This document shows positions 12,265 to 22,705 of a DNA stretch of 64,000 nt, in pieces (position 1 is the first letter of the stretch; each line of letters starts with the position of its first letter). The position numbers and the translations under genes are program-made. Under the pieces are notes generated by a model. It had not been told where the DNA came from, searched no databases, and saw nothing but the letters and a program-made list of their open reading frames with translations. The DNA comes from Lumnitzera littorea (Eukaryota > Streptophyta > Magnoliopsida > Myrtales > Combretaceae), in NCBI GenBank assembly GCA_024138015.1, contig JAMXBB010000011.1, forward strand, positions 29,874,155 to 29,938,154, given 5' to 3'.

Positions 12265-13029
12265 ATGTCAAATCCTAATGTTCAAGGAAAGATTAATGAT
12301 GCTAAAAGTGATGTTCATGTTACTCAATAGACCTCATGAACTACTGACGAAAAATTGCATGACCTATTATTGTAGCCAACCTATCTATCTCTATACAGTA
12401 GGTAATAGAGACTAAACCTCAAGAGAGAGTCAATGAACAAGGCCAAGAAGTGAGAGATAGGCCGAAAAGACAGGTAGGTGAGCATCAAGCACCCAAAGCT
12501 ATTAATGTGAACCTAACTCTACCCTTACATGTTGAAAGGGTTGCAAGAAGGAGACTTAAGTTAAATGAAGTTGAGGAATATGAGGAGGAGGAATAGTATG
12601 ACAAATTCGAAGAGAGTAGGCTTTGTGCTCCTAAAGGAGTAGAGAATCTCAAAGTACAAATTTTGAGTTTTAGTATGTTTGGTAATGCTAATGACTATCT
12701 AAACTGGGAGGAGAATATTGAAAAGATATTTGACTTCTTTGATTACTAGGACTAAGTACATATTTGAGTAGATGATTTAGAATTTTCTAGTTATGCAACA
12801 ATATGGTGGAAGAAACTGAAAAATGTACATCAATGTACCCAACATAAAATCCGAACTTGGAATGAGATAAAGAGAGTTTTGAGGAGTAAGTTTATTCTAG
12901 AACAGTATAAGTATGACACTTTTTAATGTCTCTAAGAACTCATATAAGGTAACCGATCAGTAGATGAGTACATCCAAGAGTTCCAGTTGCTAATGATTCG
13001 ATGCAATGTTGACGAGCCCAAGGCATAGA
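12265..13029 (+). pseudogene. Element A gag remnant
   Basis: The first ATG after the primer site is at 12265 (MSNPNVQGKIND). After several stops, the recognisable gag core begins near 12650: YLNWEENIEKIFDFFDY, then YATIWWKKLKN, a WNEIKRVLRSKFI segment and SVDEYIQEFQLLMIR (near 12958). These are hallmarks of the retrotransposon gag domain that packages element RNA. Reading breaks near 13025, and the zinc-knuckle (CX2CX4HX4C) and protease expected next are absent: the following bases already belong to the segment that normally precedes RT. Confidence 0.8.
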
Positions 13030-13052
13030 CAATTTTCCAAAGATGTTAAGAT

Positions 13053-13925
13053 GGAAAAGTGCATATTCTTATTGGTCAGGAGGCTACCAGAGTTGAAGTT
13101 AGTCGAAGCATTACCAATTGAGGTGCAAACATTGCTTCAAGAGTATGCCAACTTATTTCCTATTGAATTGCCAAGAAGCTTACCACCTGTCAAAAGGATA
13201 AAGTATTGCATCAATCTCCAACTTGGAGCTGCTCTACCTAACCGACCTACCTATAGGCTCAATCCTAAGTAGGTAGCCGAGCTGAAGAAGCAAGTTGACG
13301 AGTTGATTGTGTATGGATATGTTCGAAAGAGCATGAGCCCTTGTAATGTGCCGACTATCCTAGTGCCAAAGAAGGATGGCTCATGGAGAATGTGTATTGA
13401 TAACTAAGCTATCAACAAGATCACTATCAAGTATCGATATCCGATCCTACGATTGGATGATATGCTCAATGAGTTGTATAGTATGTGAATATTTTCAAAG
13501 ATTGATTTGAAGAGTAGCTACCACCAAATCCAAATAAGACCTAGTAATGAGTGGAGAACTACTTTCAAGACAAAAGACGGTCTATTTGAGTGGATGGTGC
13601 TATCGTTTAGGCTTGCAAATGCACCAAGCACCTTTATACGACTTATAGATCGTGTTTTGAGATCATTGATTAGTAAATGAGTTATTGTTTACTTTGATAG
13701 TATTCCAGTATATAGTGCCAAAATCATTTCTCATGTTACGCATTTGAGATATGTATTTGATATCCTCCATGCTAAGCAATTATTCGACAATCTGAAGAAA
13801 TGCGTGTTCTGCCAAAGTGAGGTAATATTCCTCAATTATGTTGTTTTTGAAGGAGATATCAAATTTGATGATGAGAAAGTCCTAACTATTCTCAAATGGT
13901 CGATGCTAACTAATACGTAAGGAGT
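13053..13925 (+). pseudogene. Element A reverse transcriptase
   Basis: The connector VEALPIEVQTLLQEY leads into the RT: VPKKDGSWRMCIDN (fingers), FSKIDLKSSYHQI (palm), TFKTKDGLFEWMV, then the catalytic box, which reads YFDS at 13690-13701 instead of the usual YFDD. The second metal-binding Asp is therefore lost. Stop codons occur at IDNXAINK, YSMXIFSK and others. RT would have copied element RNA into DNA using the tRNA primer. The lineage is chromovirus-like, judged from the KKGYVRxS and SPC motifs; I did not resolve it further. Confidence 0.88.
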
Positions 13926-14480
13926 TTTCATGGTCTAGCTTCGTTTTATCAAAGATTTATTCGAAACCTTAGTTCCATAGCTACACCATTGACCAAACTA
14001 ACCAAGAAGAACTTTGAATTCAAATGGTCTGAGAAGGCTTTAAGTAGTTTTGATGAGATTAATTCCAAGTTGACTTCTACCCCAATACTTGTCTTACCTA
14101 ACTTAGAGAAAGTTTTTGAACTAAAATGTAACGCATTTAAAGTTGGCATTGGAGTTGTTCTCATGCAAGAGCACTGACCAATTGCATATTTCAGTAAGAA
14201 GCTTAGAGGTGCCACACTAAATTACTCTGTATATGACAAGGAGTTTAATGCCCTTATCCAAGCACTTTAAAACTAACAACATTTTTGGCTGTCGAGAGAT
14301 TTTATCATCTACACAATCCATAAGTCCCTCAAACACCTCTAAGGCCAACAAAAACTCTCTTAACATCATTCTAAATGGGTTAAGTACTTAGAAATTTTTA
14401 GCTATGTCATCAAATACAAAAAGGGAAGTATAAACACTATGGCCGACGCACTTTCCCGTTGGCATGTCCTTGTCACAACA
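13926..14480 (+). pseudogene. Element A RNase H
   Basis: Follows RT directly. FELKCNAFKVGIGVVLMQEH covers the first catalytic position, where Asn (AAC) replaces the usual Asp of C-D-A-S. YSVYDKEFNALIQAL contains the second catalytic Glu. The domain ends with a segment containing SINTMADALSRWHV, the usual RNase H end in gypsy elements. Stops occur after QEH and in the middle. It would have degraded the RNA strand of the RNA/DNA hybrid. Confidence 0.85.
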
Positions 14481-14922
14481 TTGCAAGCTAAGATACTTAG
14501 GTTTGATATACTGCCAAATCAATATGAGCACGATCCATACTTTAGACCCCTAGTAGCCAAATGCAACATTAGAGGAGTAGTGGATAGGTTCTATTTAAGC
14601 TAAAGATTTCTAATGAAGGGAAGAGAAGTCTATGTACCAAGTGGCTCTGCTTAGCTGGCCATATTGGTGAGAAGTGAACTACCGAGTTGTTGAGGGAACA
14701 CTTCTATTGGCCTAGGATGACGAAGGATGTGCGCAAAGTTCTTGAGTGTTGCGGGGTGTACAAACGAACTAAGGAAAGAAAGGAGCCGTATGGAGAATAG
14801 ACACCTCTGCCCATACATGAGTAGCCATGGACCAATCTAAGCATAGATTTCACGCCCATCCTACCCAAGACACCTCAAAAACTTGATTCTATTATGGTGG
14901 TGGTTGATCGGCTCAACAAAAT
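14481..14922 (+). pseudogene. Element A integrase, part 1 (zinc region and start of core)
   Basis: Contains a decayed zinc-binding region (HFYWPRMTKDVRKVLECC near 14700) and the start of the catalytic core. LSIDFTPILP near 14836 holds the first catalytic Asp, and VVVDRLNK ends at 14920. The frame is interrupted exactly there by solo LTR J. Several stops and at least one frameshift are present. Confidence 0.85.
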
Positions 14923-17900
14923 TGTAATACCTTAGGATTTCAAGCCCATATGATTACCTCAGGATCCGAGCCACTAAATTTAGAGCGTCGGACCTATTTA
15001 ATTTCAACACTTACAATAAGGTTAGGAAAATTAGATAAAGTAATTCAAGTAAAGTCAATTTCTCAAAATAAGCTATATAAAAATATTGATTTAAAAAAAC
15101 GTCAATTTATTGCTAAAGTCAATAAATATCAAAAATGTGAAATTTAGGCATTTAAATATAGCGAGATATTAGAAATAAGTTATTTAACTTACAAAAATAA
15201 TAAATTATATGTAATATACATGTATTTGCATAGAATATACATTATTTGTATTAAATATATATGATAATAAATTATTATTATTATTCAAATAAGGTAAATT
15301 AATATAAAAAAAATGGAAAATTAATAAAAAAAATTGAAAGGATGAGTCATCCCATGATGTGGCAACTAAGGATCAATTTTAATTGATTAGTCAAAAGACA
15401 AATAATAAGAAAATAACACCTCATGCTTTGGAAAATTAAGAAAATGACATGTATAAGCCACATGTCCAATTTTTATAAATCCTAATCCATTTGGAAAATT
15501 TAAATAGGACATGTATACTTTAAAAACAATATTTTGGAAGTTTAAAAATATAAGAAAAACACCCAAGAAAATTTAAAAAAAAAAAAAGAAAATTAGAGCA
15601 AAAACAAAGCACAAAATCTGATCAAGTTGGTTCAATAGATCGTTAGCGTACAGTTGTGGTGGCCATTTAGGGTCAAGGAAAGCACCACCATAGGAGGTGT
15701 TCCGATAAGGTTGGTTGGTCGAAGGGTGGCTGAAAGCGACTGATTCAAGTGAACCATATTTTCAATTAAAACTTTATAATTTTTCTAAAAATATCAAATG
15801 ATGTTATTTAATTATAAAACTTGGTTTTATACAGTTATTTTATGTGTAGATTAATTTTGTAATTTTATTTTTGATAAATAATTATTGAAAATATAAGGTC
15901 CTTAAGAAATGGCTCTATTTGGATGAAAATTGAATTAAATTTTAGAAATAGTAAATAATGTCCTTTCAAGTTGAAAATTTGTATGTAACATATTGAATAT
16001 ATGTTTTTAATTGTAGTAACAAGAATTTTGAAAATAATTATGTTTACTATTTATTGTAATTATTTTGGATAAAACTAGCAATTTTACTGTTTTAGTAAAT
16101 TAATTAGTTTTAAACAAAATCAAAGTATAAGCCCTATGTATTATGATTTTTGGATGTTCATTATGATGTTTGAGACATTTGAATTTTATCTTGTGATTAA
16201 ATTCACTTTTTCGCTTAATTTTCACTAATTTTGAGTTAAAATTTCTATTTTCACAAAAATATATAATAGCTAATTTAGTATAATTCATGGTCAATAATTA
16301 AACTAAATAATTTTGTGAGTCTATAGGATCTTTCATGGAATTAATCAAGCTCGTATACTATTTATTATGTATTTTTCATAATATAAACCTATATATTAGT
16401 CTAATATATGATATACGGATTAGTACTAATATGATACTTGTTAAACATGTAAAGGATTTGAATTCTTAAGTACATAATGAATGCTAACCAGCTTAGAAAA
16501 TGAGGAATTTTATGACTTTTAATTTAGATTTAGGATTTATTTGAGTTAATTACAAAGTTATAATAACGTATAGTCAAATCGATAACACAAAAGTGTATTT
16601 TTGGAATTTTGACAAAAATTGATAAATCTTGATTCTTAAGATATCCTAATAGTACTAAAAAATAACAATCGTAATGATATAAAGTTTATCAAAATCCAAT
16701 AAGAAATAAATAAGATAAAATCGAATTAAGCTCGGAAACGTAATAGCAAAAACACATAAGAATTTGGTATTGACTCGTAGTTGACTTGGGGTCTGTGTAT
16801 ATTTTTCTATGTGTGATAGGTAAGGAATGACGACATCGTAAAGCTTAGGATTTTATGCTATTGTCAAGCTCGGGTAAAAGGATATTTTTGTTTTTGTGTA
16901 AGTAGACTTATGTTTACTTAACTTAGAGTCAGTTGTGTTTTGAATTGTAATGGTGTGTTGGATTGATTGAATACTTGATTCTATTGAATGTGTGTTGAAA
17001 AAGTGAAATGTTTCCTTGTATATAACTGAGTCATCAGTATGTAATTCTATTTGGAATACTTAGAAACTGAACTATTCTTTAGGGTATTCGCCCAAGTGAA
17101 CCTTATGTGAAGGAATATAATATAAAGCTAAGAAATGATACCAAAGTTGAAATAGTTGAATTGTTTATAATGTAGAACTTTAGATTCATGCCTGATACTG
17201 GGCTATTGTACTATTCACTACATTCATGGCATGGCATGATAAGACTTATGGGTCAAGTTTCTAAAAGCTTCAAAACTATTGAGTTGGCTTTTTAACATAT
17301 AGAATTGCATTGCTCAACTTATTTTGACTACGATGTGTAACCGACTACGTATTGGATTTTCAAACCACAGTGGGTGGTTTTTTTTTTTTGGTCCTACTCC
17401 TAAGCAACTCCTTGTTGCCCTAGGTTCTTAGACGTAGTATCCAGATGCTCGGGTATGTCAACTAACCGTATGAAGAATTGGAAAAGTATAGGATATTGAC
17501 ACCAATGCATGTTACGTGCATGAGCATGGCACTAACTTCTTACATAAACAGTTTGTATTGGTAACTTAGATTATGAAATTAAATATCTTATGGTATTGAT
17601 CTAGGTGAGTATGTATTGTGCTTGTTCTATGTTTTGTTTTATTCACTCTCACTTATCTCACAAAGAGCTGAGGGGATACTTGTATATCCTCAGGTTATGA
17701 AGAAAATTAATAAGGCAACATCAATTAAGGGGGAAAGTCTTTTAAGAGCACTTAAGATGGAGTCAACTACTTTTGAAGGAGTCTTGCAGTATTTTGTTCT
17801 TATTACTATAAAGGATCTGTACATATAAAAAAAAATATTTACTATATTTTAGGTTTGGATAAGTTTGACTGATGTACTTTTTGTATAAACAAGTATAAGG

Positions 17901-18004
17901 CTGAACTCCGTTGCAATACTTCATTGTTATAAATAGAACTTTTGTTGAGTATAAATAAATATTCCTATGTAATGGTATATCTTATGCTATGCCGCAATGT
18001 GACA
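14923..18004. mobile_element. Solo LTR J (about 3.1 kb) inserted in the A integrase
   Basis: Begins TGTAATACC and ends ATGTGACA, with perfect 5-bp target duplications AAAAT at 14918-14922 and 18005-18009. Joining the flanks restores the codons for LNKMSHF in the integrase. The inside has no gag or pol similarity, and I found no pair of LTRs, so a solo LTR left by recombination of a large-LTR element is the best reading. Size and layout (GC-poor 5' half, GGCATGGCATG near 17226, CACTCTCACTTATCTCAC near 17646) recall Tekay/Del-type chromovirus LTRs; that family name is inference. A 70-codon frame at 17616-17828 is not taken as a gene. Confidence 0.85.
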
Positions 18005-18009
18005 AAAAT

Positions 18010-18450
18010 GAGCCACTTCATCCCAAGCCACAAAACCAATGATACTTTATTTGTTGCTAATCTCTTTTTTACAAGAGATCACGTAATTGCATGGAATTCC
18101 AAGAAGTATTGTATCTGATCATGATTCGAAGTTCATGAGCTTCTTCTAGCAAACATTATAGAAGAAGCTCGACACTAAGATCATGTTCAGTACTTCTTGC
18201 CATGTACAGATAGATGGCCAAATAGAAGTTGTGAATACAATTGTAAGCAACCTCCTTCGAGCTACTGTTGGGAAGAATCTACATGATTAGGATCTCTACC
18301 TACCTATCATCAAGTTCGCTTACAACTACTCCACTCATAGCTCAATAGGAAGAATGCCTTTCGAAGTCATTTATGGACTTAACCTAAACTTACCTTTAGA
18401 CATGATTATCAACACAAGCTCTTAAACAGAAAGTCAATCAAGCTTGTAGC
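18010..18450 (+). pseudogene. Element A integrase, part 2 (catalytic core)
   Basis: Continues the core exactly where J interrupted it: HFIPSHKTNDTLFVANLFF, then, after a frameshift, GIPRSIVSDHDSKF with the second catalytic Asp and DGQIEVVN with the catalytic Glu, followed by FAYNYSTHSSIGRMPFEV and YGLNLNLPLD. Stop codons remain. The DDE triad can be traced through both parts. The reading is interrupted again by solo LTR G. Confidence 0.88.
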
Positions 18451-20047
18451 ACACCTATTAAGTCTAGTTTTTCACCCTTCCAGTTCTTTTTATAGAATAA
18501 GATCTTCTTTAAACCGACCAGTATTAAACTCTACCTGTTTAATACTGGCCATCAACTAGGGTTTAAAGAAAATCGTTTCTTTTTATTTTGAAAATAACTT
18601 TAGAGTCGCCACCCAACTAGAGTCGGAAAAATAGTTAAGTTATAACCAATTGAGTAGATTGGTTATAACTTAGTCACTAGTCTAACAATTAAAATCAATT
18701 TTGTGAAAACGGTTTTTGAAAACTAGAGATTTAGGTTCAGGGGTTAGAAATTTTAAACCCTTACGGATACTATTAACTTTCCAAAATTAGAATTAAACTT
18801 AAAAATCACCTTTAATTTTGAAAGACAAAACTTGATTATTAGTTACTCTAATTGGATAAATGAAATAATCTAAACTAAAGAAAAAGGGAAATTATTTTTT
18901 TTTTTTTTATCGTCACCCCATAGGTACCTACGTATTCTCTATTTGGGATCAAATGTACGTAATTCTTTTTATGAAAACTTTAGCGAGTAATTTTGTTTTA
19001 ATTTTGGAAACATGTTGAATTAACGTTTTTAATTCAATTTGGTCTATTTGAGGAAATTTCTAAAATATGAAAGTCCTAAATTGAAATTTTCACTTTTAGA
19101 AAATCTAAAAAGGGCTTTAATTTGAAAAATGGTTGATTTATTTTTATTTTTCTGGAAAATCAATTTTTCTAAGTGATAAAAAGCAATTATTTATTCTTAT
19201 TTTATTTATTTTTCATTATTTATTTATTTTTTTATTTATCCTATTTTATCACTTTATCTATTTATTACTTATTATATATTATTTAATAAAATAAATTTAC
19301 TTTTTTCTTTTTTTTTCTTTTCGTTTCTTTTCTTCTCTTTTCCTTTTCTTTTTTCTTTGCTTCCTCCTTTTTTTTATTTGATTACATGTACATAAATAAG
19401 TAAAACAAATAAATAAACAAAAGAAAACAAAAAATAAAAAAAAAATATATATATATATATATAAGCTTTGAATGGATTTAAGCGCATGGATCAGACCTAA
19501 GTAGGTCGAATCGAGTTGGGTCGGATCAAACTCCTCTTCTTTAAGCTTCAACAACAACAACTAGGGGCGATTCGAACCAATTTTTTTGGAGGCGAGGGCA
19601 GATTTATGATTTTCAAATTGGAGATAGTGGGGGTAGGTTTAACACAGTAGTTAACAAGACTTGTTTGGGTGGTTTTTGAAAGTTGGCTGTAAGTAGTGGT
19701 AATAGCTCAACTGTACATGGGTTGCTGGGCGTGAGTGGTCGATTGGGGTAAGGGATTTGGAGTGTGGGGAGTTCGGCCGTAGGATTAGTTTGGGCTAAGG
19801 ATGGCTAAAAGTGGTGGTTCGAGGGGGGTGAGCTTCGGTAGTTAAGGTTTAGGGATAGTGGTTTGGTTGAGCGGTTAAGGGTTACGGCAGCGGCCAAAGG
19901 TAGTCGTATTTGGGAGTTAATGAAGTAGGGGTTACAGTCATAGTGGTAGTTAGGCTCGAAGTTAGCTAGAGAGAGAAACCTAAAGAGAGAGAGAGAGTAT
20001 GGGAGTTGATTCCGAGGCTTTGTGTGCTCATGTAAGCTCCCCGAAGC

Positions 20048-20060
20048 TCCTTTTATACAT
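20048..20060 (-). promoter_or_regulatory. TATA box of solo LTR G
   Basis: On the - strand the region reads ATGTATAAAAGGAGC. The position relative to the ACGT block and tRNA-like module matches that of C, where the corresponding TATA box is near 38505. Confidence 0.5.
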
Positions 20061-20389
20061 GAATCGATCCCGAAAACAAAGGAAAGTTCGAATCGAATTT
20101 AATGAAGAATGCCTAGAAAATTAGTTTTTTTTTCCAATTTTCGAAGCTTAAATTGAATTCGTTTTTTACTGAATTTGGACACATTATTGTATTTGATTCA
20201 AAGTAGGCTATGTCTAGTTTGCAATTTCGCCATTGATTTGGTGAAATTACAACAAGAAGAGGTTAAAAAATCGTGTTGAAACTTGCTGTCCGAGGAGGAA
20301 AGTGCTAGAATTCTGGAGAAAAACAAGGGAAAGAGAGGAAAACAAAGGGAAAAGGAAAGAAAGGGAGAGAAAAAAAGGCTAATGTGGTG

Positions 20390-20515
20390 CTACGTCAACC
20401 ATGTCGACCAACCCCAACACGCCACATGTCATTACGTGACATGTTGCGGCTGACGTGGCATGCCACGTGGTGCTACGTCAACATATCGTCCAATCTCGAC
20501 CTGTTACGTATCAAG
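20390..20515 (-). promoter_or_regulatory. ACGT-core motif cluster in solo LTR G
   Basis: Six ACGT cores occur in about 125 bases, including GCCACGTGG (G-box type) and TGACGTGGC. GTGGTGCTACGTCAAC occurs twice in direct orientation about 70 bases apart. These are the cores bound by plant bZIP/bHLH factors. The cluster lies upstream of the TATA box in sense orientation, as expected for U3 enhancers. Confidence 0.55.
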
Positions 20516-20593
20516 ACACATGGCATAATCAAATCCTGACATGTGGCAGTCTCTAATGTGATGAAAAATAAAAAGCTTTGTATGCTACCTCCA

Positions 20594-20657
20594 AGACTCA
20601 AACCTAAAACCTCATGCTCATTACCCAATCCAAGTCCATGTGCTTAACTATTAGGCC
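20594..20657 (-). other. tRNA-like A-box/B-box module in solo LTR G
   Basis: On the - strand GGCCTAATAGTTAAGCACATG (20657-20637) resembles the D-arm and A-box region of a tRNA, and AGGTTTGAGTCT (20605-20594) resembles a B box. The same pair, in the same order, is found in the LTRs of C and D. It does not fold into a full tRNA by eye. Confidence 0.45.
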
Positions 20658-21099
20658 ATTGGCTTGTGCCTTATCCATATATACAATTAAATTGCACATA
20701 TGGACTAGGTCAACCTGAGCTAAATTTAAATCTAGACCTTGGCTCAACGGTCTAACTTCTAAACTTATCTCAAAATTAAAAAATCTACCCTAATAAAATG
20801 TTACTTTTTAAAATCTTTTACTTTTTTCAATTTTTTTTTTTTTGTAATTTTTCAATTTTCTAAATTTTTTCAATATTCTTATTTTCTAGATTTCTCAATT
20901 GCTTCTTGTCCAATTTCCTTATTTTTTATGCCTTTTCTTATTTTTTGAAATTGTTTGTATTTTTTCCTAAACTTCATATTTTTGGAGTTTTCTTATTTCT
21001 CTATTTTTTGTACTTTTCCTAATTTAAGGCCTATTAAGAAAAGAAAAAAAATAATAAAAATAAAAAGAAAGGAGGCAAAAATTAAGTGTCTACAACACC

Positions 21100-21424
21100 G
21101 AAGAATTTCAGAAATTGCATCAAAAGGTTGCCAAGCAATTAGTTAAGACTGTAGCTCGTTAAAGAGAACAACAAAAGTCATGAAAAGAGGCGAGTCATTT
21201 ACAACCTAAGAGACCTTGTCTAGATCCACCTGAACATGGAGCAATTCCTAGGTAAGAGGACAAACAAGTTATCTTCCAAGTCAGATGGCCATTTCAAGAT
21301 CCTTCGACACATCAATAACAACGTCTATGATCTAAAGCTACCCGAAGAATACAAAATGTCTCTCACTTTCAATGTCGCTGACCTAACACCCTATGTGACA
21401 AAAGAAGAAGAAGAAGAAGACTAA
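21100..21424 (+). pseudogene. Element A integrase, part 3 (C-terminal domain)
   Basis: After solo LTR G the integrase resumes with EEFQKLHQKVAKQLVKTVAR, shifts frame, and continues as VIYNLRDLV-IHLNMEQFLGKR and HINNNVYDLKLPEEYKMSL to FNVADLTPY and an acidic tail ending at the stop at 21422-21424. FNVxDLxPY is the usual end of this integrase C-terminal domain in many plant gypsy elements. No chromodomain follows. Confidence 0.88.
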
Positions 21425-21459
21425 GATTTAAGAGTAAATCTTCAACAACACGGAGGAAC

Positions 21460-22335
21460 TAATAGATTACCGACCTCCGGACCCATCACTCGTGCCCACC
21501 TCTAAAGCCTCTAATCTCTCACCAAAAGGATTCTCTCTTGTCAGCTTGCTAAAGACGAGCTCCTATACATGGAAGAGATGTAGACAAACTCTCTAAGGGC
21601 CCCACTTAGACACACTTTGCTCTACTCAAACTCTTACCCAATTGCTAACCTATTAAAGCCAACTTGATGAATGTCAAGTCCAAAGACACTATTCATTGAG
21701 CTCTAATCTTTTAACCTACTAAACCGCAATGTCATTCAATCACCTTGGCAGCTCCTAACATAGCTTATCAACAATAACCAAAACATCAACTCTATTCAAC
21801 AATAGCGCCCCAAGAGCCCAAAGCATGGACCTAATCATGGCATGCCACCTGTCATTCCTTTTTTCTAACATTGTACTATTTGTCCCCTTTTACCCTTTTA
21901 GTAATGCGCTAAGCTAGTATTATTGTATTATCCTTTATTGTAATTGCACAAATTTCATTGTTGCCTTAAGGACTTACTATAAATAATCCCTTGTCTTTTG
22001 TAGCCAAAATCATCTTATACGTTTCAATTAATGAATATTCTTGTTCTTACAAGATACCCTTCTCTAAGTATATTTTCTCGTAGACTCTTATCCGATCTTA
22101 CTAAGTAGCTCCAGATTAGTAGCAAGTTAACCTTACTATTAGCTTATGAGCCATATCAGGCGAAATACTAAGCCGTATTGTGTCTATTGGTGCATCATAT
22201 CCACTAAGCAACTTCACGAAAGCTATTATGTTCATCGACCTTTCCCATTCCTACATTCTTCAATACTTCTAAGGATCTACTAGTACTACTTCCTACAGTA
22301 AGCCAGAGTGATCAACTTAGCTCCTAAGCACATTA
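21460..22335 (+). repeat. 3' LTR of element A
   Basis: 876 bp, the partner of 11149-12064. The first dinucleotide is TA instead of TG. The bases just before it, ACACGGAGGAAC, form a modest purine-rich tract. It ends CATTA and is followed by CCTTA, the near-match of the left target duplication CCTAA. Confidence 0.87.
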
Positions 22336-22497
22336 CCTTACCCTTGGCAAGGAGGGGTAGTTAATGTCTATCATGTCCCTTCATCATCATAGTGGAGATA
22401 TCAGGCCTACTCGTCTTTGGCATAGCAAGTGTAATTGTCTTGTCACATTGATTTGTTAATTTGATTTGCTTTTTTCTTTGCAACTAGCTTCTAAGAG

Positions 22498-22705
22498 GGT
22501 AAAGGTGAAATTGCTCGATGTTCGAGCGAAGTGGATGGAGAATGTGGCTAAATCTAGCCAGAAGAGGAAGCAACCTACCATAAAGGGGGAGGGGGAGACT
22601 TCGTGACCCCCTTTAAAGAAGAGCAAGAAGAAGAAGAAGGATAGGAGATAGCCAACTCTTGCCAAGGTAGTACAGAATGCAGTAGGGGATGTTCCTATGG
22701 GTAGT
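22498..22705 (+). pseudogene. Element E coding block 2 (lysine-rich)
   Basis: After a possible intron end (TTTTTTCTTTGCAACTAG, AG at 22496-22497) the frame reads RVKVKLLDVRAKWMENVAKS and then a basic stretch, KKSKKKKKDRR, that looks like a nuclear-localisation signal. One TGA interrupts it. It is followed by solo LTR K. It is placed in E because it lies between A and C on the + strand and continues in character into the coiled-coil block. Confidence 0.45.

Larger units (their letters stand above)
18456..21094 (-). mobile_element. Solo LTR G, same family as the Ogre-like element C
   Basis: 2,639 bp with exact 5-bp target duplications ACACC at 18451-18455 and 21095-21099. It aligns end to end with the 5' LTR of C (36844-39527), including the TTTTTCACCC start block and the AAAATTAAGTGTCTACA end. 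It is oriented so that transcription would run on the - strand: the sense start is TGTAGACACTTAATTTT at 21094. Its outer end has decayed from TG to TA on the + strand. It contains a TATA box, an ACGT-motif block and a tRNA-like module in the same order as in C. Low-complexity tracts fill 19190-19470. The element body was presumably lost by LTR-LTR recombination. Confidence 0.9.
11149..22335 (+). mobile_element. Element A: Ty3/gypsy retrotransposon with two nested solo LTRs
   Basis: Two direct LTRs (11149-12064 and 21460-22335) enclose gag, RT, RNase H and integrase remnants in the canonical gypsy order. Flanking 5-mers are CCTAA (11144-11148) and CCTTA (22336-22340), a 4/5 match expected for an aged target duplication. 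Two later insertions, J and G, sit inside the integrase; removing them and one copy of each target duplication restores collinear integrase sequence. Without the nested LTRs the element would be about 5.5 kb. The zinc-knuckle and protease region is missing. All frames carry stops. The LTRs differ at about 21 of 137 positions in one stretch I compared, 18 of them transitions, so A is old. Confidence 0.88.

Noticed and set aside
17616..17828. 70-codon frame in solo LTR J as a gene
   Set aside because: It has no similarity to known proteins and lies in an LTR bounded by an exact target duplication.
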